Source: JBEVJK01 sp963791325
Lineage (GTDB): Bacteria > Pseudomonadota > Alphaproteobacteria > Rhizobiales > Rhizobiaceae
DNA: 64,000 bases
Assembly (NCBI GenBank): GCA_963791325.1
Contig: CAWBRU010000023.1
Location: 62,001-126,000 of the forward strand
Direction of reading: 5' to 3'
The notes beneath the pieces were generated by a model. That model was not told the DNA's origin, ran no database searches, and was given only the letters and a program-made list of their open reading frames with translations. The position numbers and the translations under genes are program-made. Below are positions 54,341-61,243 of the stretch, one piece after another (positions within the stretch are counted from its first letter, which is position 1; each line of letters opens with the position of its first letter).

Positions 54341-54568
54341 TGTCCCGCTTGCAGTGATGAGGGACGGTGCGCCGGGACGATTAACTGGCGGTAAAAGGGA
54401 ACTGCGGAACTCCGCGACAGCCGTATATTTTGTACTGAGCGGACGGTAGCGTGGCGTCCAACCTGCCTCCCGTCCCGGTCGCGGCGGTCGTTCCCTCAAC
54501 CCCGGTCGCCGTGGCACCCTGCCTCAGGAGCAGCCATGGCGGTGAATAATCGCCGATAGGAGGGCCTC

Positions 54569-54775
54569 GTGAAGCTGCGGATCAAGATGAGCGAGATCGT
54601 CCACTACCAGTTCGAGATCGAGGTAGATGATGCCGCAGACGCTGACGCCATCAATGAGGCAGAGAAGTTTTGCGTTCAGAACGGTCCGCAGAAAGGGTGG
54701 ATCATCGGTTCGGGTAATCGCGATCCCGACGACTGGGAGACGCTACCACATGAAGTCCCGGCACGGGGCATGTGA
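54569..54775 (+). CDS. 68-residue acidic protein, first of an overlapping operon
   Basis: From GTG 54569 with TAGGAGGG upstream. HYQFEIEVDDAADADAINEA, then KGWIIGSGNRDPDDWETLP. The stop overlaps the next ATG (TGATG). Resembles small phage/plasmid accessory proteins; family unknown. Confidence 0.65.
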   Translation: MKLRIKMSEIVHYQFEIEVDDAADADAINEAEKFCVQNGPQKGWIIGSGNRDPDDWETLPHEVPARGM

Positions 54776-54951
54776 TGGCCTCCAAGCTGCAAGATGATCC
54801 GCCCAGATTCTTCAAATGCGATGACAACGAGATGGTCGGCACGGTTTCGATGGTCCACGACGAGGAATACAGCCGCCGCCGGGTGACGGTGCGCCTCAAC
54901 CCCGACCAAGCGCGGTCGCCCGCTGGTCGATTTGCCGGACTGAGGACGTGA
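54775..54951 (+). CDS. 58-residue protein, second of the operon
   Basis: MASKLQDDPPRFFKCDDNEM, then VHDEEYSRRRVTVRLNPDQA. Overlaps the gene before (ATGA) and the next (GTGA). Short beta-rich protein; function unknown. Confidence 0.58.
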   Translation: MASKLQDDPPRFFKCDDNEMVGTVSMVHDEEYSRRRVTVRLNPDQARSPAGRFAGLRT

Positions 54952-55118
54952 AAATCCTCACCCTCACGTTCACCGGCCTGCTGCTGGTGCTCATGTTGGG
55001 TCTTCTCCTGCTTCACCAGATCGCCGTACCGGGGCTGCTGAGGATCACGCTCGTCGTGCTGTTTGTTGCTTTGGTCGTCGTAAATCTGGCGCTGATCTTG
55101 CGCCGGGGACGCGACTAG
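54948..55118 (+). CDS. 56-residue two-span membrane peptide, third of the operon
   Basis: GTG 54948: two hydrophobic helices (TFTGLLLVLMLGLLLLHQIA and LLRITLVVLFVALVVVNLAL) around a short turn, then RRGRD. Start and end overlap the neighbours, which supports it despite its size. Resembles a small holin in layout only. Confidence 0.6.
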   Translation: MKILTLTFTGLLLVLMLGLLLLHQIAVPGLLRITLVVLFVALVVVNLALILRRGRD

Positions 55119-55432
55119 TGGCCGAGCCGCAGTTCAAATATCGCTAGGACCGGACCTGGACCGACGTGCCGGAGGACTACACCGCCTTCGATAGTGAGGT
55201 GAAGATCGGTCGCGTTCATCGGCTGAACAGCACCAGCGCTGGCCGCTGGTACTGGGCAATGAACGCGGCTGTCGAGTGGTCAGGCTCGGTCGCCGGCACG
55301 GTCGAATCCCGCGACGAAGCCTGCCACGAAGTCGAGCGTCAATATGAAGCCATGGTGGCGCGCATCGCCGCGGCGAAGGCGCGGGGCTGGAAACCGGGTC
55401 AGCCGGTTCGAGGAGGACACCGTCATGGCTGA
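55118..55432 (+). CDS. Phage-like accessory protein interrupted by TAG at codon 10
   Basis: GTG 55118 reads VAEPQFKYR, TAG at 55145-55147, then DRTWTDVPEDYTAFDSEVKI, GRVHRLNSTSAGRWYWAM to TGA 55432, all one frame. The main part can also start at GTG 55166 (88 residues). The domain (GRWYWAMNA, ESRDEACHEVERQYEAM) is shared by many rhizobial phage/plasmid hypotheticals. Overlaps the next gene. Confidence 0.6.
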
Positions 55433-55760
55433 CGATGACGAGGTCGAGCAACGCATCGACTTGGCGATCCGCGCGGCGTTGCAGACGATGCTGCCGTCAA
55501 CCGAGATCGACGTTCGGGCAATGGCGCGCTGGCTGCAAACCGAGTTTCCCGGCACGAAGCTGGAGGTGCTGGTCGAGCAGGTTGAGCGGCAGTGCAAGAG
55601 CCTGGCCGGGACCGCTGGTAGCGTGCTGATGCCGACACCGGTCAACAGGCCGAAACGCGAGTGGCCACCTCCGCCGTCCGACCGAGTGTTCGTCGTCATC
55701 ATCGGCCTGCTCATCGGCATGATCGCCTACCATTTCGTAATTGCGGAAATGCTCCCCTGA
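55425..55760 (+). CDS. Tail-anchored member of the 63/111-residue family
   Basis: 111 residues from ATG 55425 (GAGGAGG upstream). The domain TEIDVRAMARWLQTEFPGTK, LEVLVEQVERQCKSLA matches 51168-51359; a C-terminal helix (VFVVIIGLLIGMIAYHFVIA) anchors it. Last gene of the overlapping operon. Confidence 0.68.
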   Translation: MADDDEVEQRIDLAIRAALQTMLPSTEIDVRAMARWLQTEFPGTKLEVLVEQVERQCKSLAGTAGSVLMPTPVNRPKREWPPPPSDRVFVVIIGLLIGMIAYHFVIAEMLP

Positions 55761-55808
55761 CGTGCTGTCTGAACGTTGGACGGCAACCGCTTACGACCGG
55801 CTCGCCCG

Positions 55809-56048
55809 TCAGTCGCGGTCGCGAAAGGCGTCCTTTGGCACCGCTGGCAGCTTGCCGAACTGCTGGTCGAAGTCGTGCCGAAGCATCAGCTGCGTGCTGA
55901 ACAGCTCGGCATACGGCAGCTGCCTCCAAACGCGGTCGAAGACCCAGGCTTCCTGGCGCTCGCGGCGATAACGGACTGGCTGGCCGTCGAGAACTGCGCA
56001 CCGCAGCTCGGTGGGCGATTTGTTCGGACGCCTTGGCGCTCTTGGCAT
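55809..56048 (-). CDS. 79-residue basic hypothetical protein
   Basis: MPRAPRRPNKSPTELRCAVL, AWVFDRVWRQLPYAELFSTQ, LMLRHDFDQQFGKLP. Aromatic-rich and unlike the shadow frame on the other strand. GGGGAT lies upstream of ATG 56048. No family recognised. Confidence 0.55.
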   Translation of the reverse strand: MPRAPRRPNKSPTELRCAVLDGQPVRYRRERQEAWVFDRVWRQLPYAELFSTQLMLRHDFDQQFGKLPAVPKDAFRDRD

Positions 56049-56067
56049 GATTCGATCCCCGTGCGCT

Positions 56068-56382
56068 TCAACCCCGACCTGCGCCGTCCTTGCTGATCAT
56101 CGTCATCAGGCGAACCTGTATGTCAGCTGCGAAGAGGTCGGGGGCGCGGGCGATAACTTCTTTGATGTGGGGGGTCTCCATGTGCTTGTCCCACTCGCCA
56201 CGGTCGGCCCAGGTCTCTTAGAAGGTAAACTCGGCCGGATTGTTGTCGTCCTGATGAAGATCGTACTTGATGCAACCCGGCTCGGCGCGCGTGGCTGCTG
56301 TGAGAGCGAGGAGAAACTCTTTCGTCTCCTCGATTTTGTCGGGCTTGGCGACGAGGTGTGCGATAATCGTCAGCTTGGGCAT
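56068..56382 (-). pseudogene. ABM-family monooxygenase with nonsense codon
   Basis: Antibiotic biosynthesis monooxygenase fold (YgiN-like). From ATG 56382 (GGAGGAGGATGAC): MPKLTIIAHLVAKPDKIEET, AEPGCIKYDLHQDDNNPAEF, TF then TAA at 56218-56220, then ETWADRGEWDKHMETPHIK to TGA at 56068. The stop stands exactly where the family has a tyrosine (F-Y-E-x-W), so one base change of TAC or TAT broke it. Confidence 0.82.
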
Positions 56383-56778
56383 GTCATCCTCCTCCGTCTA
56401 TTGGTTAGCGGGCGAAGCCGATGCCGTAGTCTTCTCCCTCGACGCAATCTCAAACATGGCCTCGCGTAGGAGGGCCTATCAGTTGTATTCGAGCAATCTT
56501 TTCCGCAAAAGGGCTGCGATCACTTCCGCTACCCGAATTGCTGGCGATGCTCAAGGACGTGATCAAGAGTGAATCCTGGCGCAGCTGGCGCTGGGTCGCT
56601 GTGCACAGCTTGCGATAATTGCGCTTATCGCAACATGGCGAGGACCTCTGCGCATACCATAGATGCCCCAGGGACGGGTTCTCGCCGACAACAGATTGGC
56701 AGCGGAAAGCAAACATGCCGTCGCGGCAGGCCCTAGATCGTCGGGCAAATCACACGATGACCAAATGGGCGTACAGAA
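56383..56778. other. Intergenic, no gene seen
   Basis: About 400 bases with lower GC. Open frames are shadows. Promoter of the ABM relic (leftward) and of the nuclease-like gene (rightward) should be here. Confidence 0.45.
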
Positions 56779-57345
56779 ATGGGCCTCTTTCGAGTGCTGG
56801 TGAGGTTGTTTGCGGGAAAAGGCCGCCCGCAATCCTATCGCACGACGACGGAACCGCTCGAACCGCTATCCCTTCGGACGAAAGCCGAGCAGCTTGTGGT
56901 CTTCCGGCCGCAGCCGGTTGAGACCGTTCGCCAGGATCGGTGCCGGCCGCAGCCGGTCGAAACCGTCCTACAGGGTCGGTGCCACGTCATCGATGGAGAT
57001 ACCATCGTGATCAAGGGCATTCGCATTCGGCTTGCCGGCATAGATGCGCCCGAACTGGATCACCCTTGGGGCCGGCAGTCGAAATGGGCCTTGATCCATT
57101 TGTGCAACGGGCGGACGGTGACAGCCCGATTTAAGCCCGAACTTTCATACAACCGCAGGGTGGCAGAATGTTTCCTGCCCGATGGGCGCGATTTGGCAGC
57201 CGAGCTAGTCCTCATGGGATTAGCTCTGGACTGGCCGACATTCTCTGGCGGCAAGTATCGGCACCTAGAGCCGCAAGATGTCCGACGCAAGCTCCGGCGG
57301 ACCGCGGCTCGCCAGAGCAGCTTGCTCCAAGTGCTGGACGATTAG
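56779..57345 (+). CDS. Thermonuclease (SNase-like) family protein
   Basis: 188 residues. An SNase/TNase domain starts at VIDGDT (about 70-75), LAGIDAPE (85-92) and YNRRVAECFLPDGRDLAAEL. Expected to cut DNA or RNA, calcium-dependent; the usual catalytic Arg/Glu region is near WGRQSKWALIHL but not certain. An octapeptide RPQPVETV occurs twice (about 43-50 and 56-63), from a short tandem DNA duplication. No signal peptide. Confidence 0.82.
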   Translation: MGLFRVLVRLFAGKGRPQSYRTTTEPLEPLSLRTKAEQLVVFRPQPVETVRQDRCRPQPVETVLQGRCHVIDGDTIVIKGIRIRLAGIDAPELDHPWGRQSKWALIHLCNGRTVTARFKPELSYNRRVAECFLPDGRDLAAELVLMGLALDWPTFSGGKYRHLEPQDVRRKLRRTAARQSSLLQVLDD

Positions 57346-57583
57346 TTTGCCTTTGGCCGTTCGCCTGAATTTGTCCGCGAGCGCGCGCGCTGGAATGATC
57401 AAGGCAGCTTTCTTCTACAGCCAACAACGCCACCTTCCGTCTTCTCTAAGTCGCCCACGCACGCACCCCGATCAGCTATGCCGATAGCCGGGTGTCGCAG
57501 ATTAACACCGGCATTTACACCGAGACCTGGAGAATTCTCCGGGTCAAATCGAAAAAGGAGAGGGTCATCATTTGGTGAGGCTC

Positions 57584-58587
57584 TCACAAAAACGACGCCC
57601 CGCTATGGCCGTCGTAGCGGGCCGCATGGCGGGCGTATCTCAACAGCATGTCTAAGCTCGCGTGCCTCGATTGATCGGCCACCCTGGTGATCGGCTCGCG
57701 CGCCGCGCAGGCCGAGGTCACGTAGCCGCTGCGGAGGCTATGAGCCGACCAGTCGCCCTCCAGGCCGGCGGCGGCGGCCCGCTTCCGCACGATCTCCGAT
57801 GCCGAGAAGGCGGACAGCCTCCCGCCCCGAGGCGGCCGCCCTTGCCTATCGGCCTGAATACCGGCCCGCTCTCGATGCCGCTGGCGGCGAGCCAGACCTT
57901 CAGCGCCTGGACCGGCTGCAGGATTCGCCCGTTGGGGATCGGCAGTGGATCGGCGGTGCCCAGCTGGTCAGCCTTTGTTACGCCCAGCATGAGGTCGACG
58001 CCGTGCACATTGAAATAGAGATGCTCGACGTCCAGGCCGACGAGTTCGCTTCTGCGGAGCGCGCCGGCAAAGCCGAGCGTGAGCAGGCTGCGGTCTCTCA
58101 GGCCGGCGAGATCGTCGGGGATCAGCGCGACCATGGTGGCGATCACCTCGGCGGTGGCGGCCGACGCTTGCTTCGCCCGCGCGGCATAGGTGCGGGCGAT
58201 GCGGGTGAGCACGGCCCGGACGACAGGATGTTTGCCGGGGAGGTCACGGTAGCCGGCCTGCTTGTGCCGGTCGGTGATGGCGCTCAATGCGACGCTGATC
58301 GAGCCCGGCTTGATGCCCGCGCGGGCCCGGTCGCTGATGAAGCGGGCGACGGTCTCCGGCTCGGCCGGCAGTTCCGCAACGCCGGTTGCGGAACACCACG
58401 CGGCAAAGGTCTTCCACTGCGCGGCGTAGCTGGCCCGTGTGTTGCGGGCTTTGCTGGCTTCAGCGAAGGCTTTGACGTGTTCGCCGGTTAGGCTGCGGGC
58501 GCGGTCGACGGCGCTGGCGGAAGGGATGATCGCCGGCAGGTTGCCGTTGTCATTCCTGCCATTATCGCAAGCAAAGTCGAAGCTCAT
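57584..58587 (-). pseudogene. Tyrosine recombinase/integrase, one frameshift
   Basis: Core-binding N-terminal part (EHVKAFAEASKARNTRASYA, QWKTFAAWC) and catalytic domain with the first arginine in ALRRSELVGLD. A one-base insertion near 57,820-57,828 (GGGGCGGGAGG) splits it; the second frame gives RLSAFSASEIVRKRAAAAGL, HSLRSGYVT (H-x-x-R), and HASLDMLLRYARHA with the nucleophile tyrosine. Restored length is about 334 residues. Likely the integrase of the island; as read, non-functional unless the shift is an error. Confidence 0.85.
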
Positions 58588-58644
58588 GCAGGTGCTCTCC
58601 GTTCAGATCGTTGGGCTGGTGACGCGGGCTCCCCGCCGCCGTAT

Positions 58645-58676
58645 ATTGGTACCACCTACTAATACATGGTACCAAT
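58645..58676. promoter_or_regulatory. Perfect 10-bp inverted repeat, operator candidate
   Basis: ATTGGTACCA-12-TGGTACCAAT, 15 bases upstream of ATG 58691. The arms each contain the palindrome GGTACC. Between diverging genes (integrase and the short DNA-binding protein), so it could control both. Confidence 0.72.
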
Positions 58677-58690
58677 TATCGGAGAACGCA

Positions 58691-58915
58691 ATGGGTCGAC
58701 CACCTCGAACTGTGAAAATTCGCACGATGACGTTCCGGCTCGACGACAACGTCGCCGCACGCATCGATGCCCTGGCCGGCGGCTATGGACGAAGCGTGTG
58801 GATGCGAGATGCGCTTTTGCGTGAACTGGAGCGCCAAGAGCGCGAGCAGGGAGTCGCCGGTAGAAAGGCTCGAAAGCGCGGCCCGAAGGCTGAGGAAAGC
58901 CGCTCAACCAGCTGA
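58691..58915 (+). CDS. Ribbon-helix-helix-like DNA-binding protein
   Basis: 74 residues: MGRPPRTVKIRTMTFRLDDN, VAARIDALAGGYGRSVWMRD, ALLRELERQER. The beta strand (KIRTMTFRLDD) and two helices fit an RHH/CopG fold; the tail is basic. GGAG is placed seven bases before the ATG. A small coding-like stretch (GSRKPFIALVNDTLFPPATD) in another frame continues to 58997 and may be a second, overlapping gene. Confidence 0.65.
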   Translation: MGRPPRTVKIRTMTFRLDDNVAARIDALAGGYGRSVWMRDALLRELERQEREQGVAGRKARKRGPKAEESRSTS

Positions 58916-59452
58916 TACCGCGCCGCGCGGCTCAAGGAAGCCATTCATTGCGTTGGTCAACGACACGCTGTTCCCGCCGGCCACAGACGACGAGTAACCG
59001 GGCCGGCTGCTGAAGCAGGTTGCCGAGGTCGTCGTACTGAACTGATAGTTCGTTGGCCTAAATCGGCCAGAAACCGGCCTAGGACCCGCGGCAAGGCGCC
59101 GCCGCCCCCCTCTCCCTCCCGAGCCCCTCTCCGCGCTCCAGTCTCTGTCTCCGTCACACCGCAAGCGACGCTGAAGGTCGGATTGGCAGCCGCGCGCCGT
59201 TCGCTTCCAATACGCGGCGCAAAGCGCGCGGGGAGTAGCGGGGGCTGGTCCGCTTACGTGATCGTGCTTGCTGTTCCAGCGCAAGTTAACTAAGATGATG
59301 AGCCTTGAAAACTCAGCTACAGCGTCGGCTACTAGTAATAAAGTCGTAGTTCTTGATTAAATGTGAAGCTCATCACTTCATCTTTCTATAACTTCCTCAG
59401 AATTTTTCCGTTGGACAACTTGGTTCAACGATCACATCTAGAGGAGAATAGT
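58916..59452. other. Leader region before the orphan gene
   Basis: Apart from the short overlapping frame to 58997, nothing coding. 59,280-59,440 is strikingly AT-rich compared with both sides and ends in a clear ribosome site (GAGGAG), so it likely holds a strong promoter. Confidence 0.5.
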
Positions 59453-60334
59453 ATGGGTGATTCAGGAACACACCACGATCCCGGTGGCGGCGGTCTTGAC
59501 GGTGGCCTCGGTGACGGGCTTGGAGGGAAGCAGCCGCCTGCTTACGTGGTGGGCGAGGGCGGCGGGCCTGCGATGCCAACCGGCGGTACCGTTACCGACG
59601 ACGAGAAGCAAACCGATGAAGATATCAGCACGGTATTCAGCACCTATACCGACATGTTCTGGGGTGTATGTGCTTGGTCCTCTCTTGGTGAACCTGAAGA
59701 TTTCGAGTTTCAGGGCACCGTATGTACCATTGCCGCTGGTCTGCAATTGTCGGCAGACGTGCTCGACTTGCTCGTCGACGACCCGCCGCAGCCAAGCTAT
59801 GCACGACCGGTTGCCTTTGCCCCACGCGTCTCCAATCCGCCGGCGGTCGCCGATCCGGCGCTCGAACCTTTCCGCGTCTGCGTTCAGCAGGCCGTGTTTT
59901 CGGCGGTGACGGCGCAGGGCTACCTCGACTCGATTGAGCGGCTGCAGGGCGCCATCGCAGCCAATGACACGACCTGGGCTCTGGTCCATCGCGGTGTCGC
60001 CGATCTGGCGCGGCAGCAGCTTTGCGTCGACATCGAGAACATCGGCTTGGCCTTAAACGCCGCGGGTAACGCAGTCAGCGGGACGAAGTACGACATCCCG
60101 CTGCAACCCGGCATGGGCGGCGTGAAGGAAATGCTCGGCAAGAGCGGCACCAAGGCCCGCTTAACCGCAGCGATGCGCGCCGCCGGCCTGACTGCCGCCG
60201 AGATCAGGAAGCAATTCGCCCATCTCGCCAGCGATCCGAAATACACCGGCCCGGCAACCACCTTCAGCCGGCTGATCGTCGACAACGCCGTGCAGGTCTT
60301 CGCACTGGCGGTCAAGCTGGGAAAGCAGGTCTAA
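59453..60334 (+). CDS. Orphan 293-residue protein with Gly-rich N-terminus
   Basis: Starts MGDSGTHHDPGGGGLDGGLG, followed by a folded helical part with four cysteines (FWGVCAWSS, GTVCTIAAG, FRVCVQQAV, QQLCVDIEN) and a last segment EMLGKSGTKARLTAAMRAAG, FSRLIVDNAVQVFALAVKL. No signal peptide. GAGGAG is seven bases before ATG 59453. It has its own promoter region and a hairpin terminator, so it is an independent unit. No family recognised. Confidence 0.7.
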   Translation: MGDSGTHHDPGGGGLDGGLGDGLGGKQPPAYVVGEGGGPAMPTGGTVTDDEKQTDEDISTVFSTYTDMFWGVCAWSSLGEPEDFEFQGTVCTIAAGLQLSADVLDLLVDDPPQPSYARPVAFAPRVSNPPAVADPALEPFRVCVQQAVFSAVTAQGYLDSIERLQGAIAANDTTWALVHRGVADLARQQLCVDIENIGLALNAAGNAVSGTKYDIPLQPGMGGVKEMLGKSGTKARLTAAMRAAGLTAAEIRKQFAHLASDPKYTGPATTFSRLIVDNAVQVFALAVKLGKQV

Positions 60335-60355
60335 GCCGAGCTTGGCGTCTAAATG

Positions 60356-60381
60356 GAAGGCCGGGGCGAACCCCGGCCTTC
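60356..60381 (+). terminator. Hairpin after the orphan gene
   Basis: GAAGGCCGGGG-4-CCCCGGCCTTC: 11-bp GC-rich stem 21 bases after the stop. The T run is weak (ACACATTTC), so efficiency is unsure. Confidence 0.6.
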
Positions 60382-60438
60382 ACACATTTCGCCGAAGCGA
60401 CCCGACATGGTCCGCTGATCATGCAAAAGAATTGCGGG

Positions 60439-60726
60439 CTACCCAGAGTGACGCGGGCGGCGGCGCGGGCGGCCGGCAAAGCAAAGGTGGGCGCCTCCAC
60501 CCGACAAGGCTGCCAACTGCTTCGAGGAGTCCTTTAGCCTGTCGGGCGAATGGCCGTGCGGCTCGGCCCAGACCGGCCAGGTCTCGCGGGTGTCGAGGGC
60601 GAGCGGCACCGGATCCCGGTCGACGGCGCGCCGGAGCGGCACCGGCAGCGGCAGGCCGGCCTCGGTGAGCTTGGCGGCAATCGCCACAAACGCCGGGGCA
60701 AAGGTGGTCTTCTCGGGTTTGGGCAT
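60439..60726 (-). CDS. 95-residue protein with a perfect Shine-Dalgarno
   Basis: MPKPEKTTFAPAFVAIAAKL, TEAGLPLPVPLRRAVDRD, then a Pro/Arg-rich tail. AAGGAGGTGATTCAG precedes the ATG, the full anti-SD complement, unusual for this window. The basic tail (RPRRRPRHSG) may come from a late shift. Function unknown. Confidence 0.6.
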   Translation of the reverse strand: MPKPEKTTFAPAFVAIAAKLTEAGLPLPVPLRRAVDRDPVPLALDTRETWPVWAEPHGHSPDRLKDSSKQLAALSGGGAHLCFAGRPRRRPRHSG

Positions 60727-60797
60727 CTGAATCACCTCCTTCAGCAACCCTGCTGCTCAGCAGCAAGACGTTCGGCCGAACCGACGTGTTCCACGAC

Positions 60798-60827
60798 TTA
60801 GCCGGTCATCATTTCCTGGTTGATCAT
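60798..60827 (-). CDS. Nine-codon micro-ORF with strong ribosome site
   Basis: AGAGGAGGGCTGAGC then ATG ATC AAC CAG GAA ATG ATG ACC GGC TAA (MINQEMMTG). About 70 bases upstream of the 60726 start, same strand. Might be a leader peptide or the leftover 5' end of a deleted gene. Confidence 0.4.
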   Translation of the reverse strand: MINQEMMTG

Positions 60828-61103
60828 GCTCAGCCCTCCTCTGTTGCCCGCCGCCTGGTTCCGGGGTTCGATGAGGGGTGATCCTGCGCTGATCCAGCTG
60901 CGTTAGCGATTCTTATCACCGACGCCGGATGGACCTCTTGACGACGGAGTGTCCAATCCAACCTTTGTTGGCGTCCCGATTGCCGCCCATCGAAGCTCCC
61001 TTTGAGCCTGCGTCACCACCTCTCGCAAACCCTGCGCCGATGCGTTGCTCCCCCTTCACTCCCTCAATGCGCCAGGATAGCGGAAGCAACGGTCACCACT
61101 GAC

Positions 61104-61241
61104 CGGGACACCGGGACATGTCCCGCTTTATCGGACATGTCCCGCCTGTGGGCATTTCGTAGGAGGGACCGGGACGACCGGGACACACCCCTTTAGGGTG
61201 TCCCGTATGTCCCGGCCTACGTAGCCCTTGCCAAGCGGGAC
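61104..61241. repeat. Cluster of GGGAC/GTCCC motifs
   Basis: About ten GGGAC or GTCCC pentamers within 140 bases, several paired as the palindrome GGGACATGTCCC or CGGACATGTCCCG, and one as GGGACACACCC facing GGGTGTCCCG. It ends at the stop codon of the RepA-like gene. Iteron-like, candidate replication origin or incompatibility/operator region. A related GGGACATGTC lies over the start codon of the gene at 62653. Confidence 0.65.
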
Positions 61242-61243
61242 AT

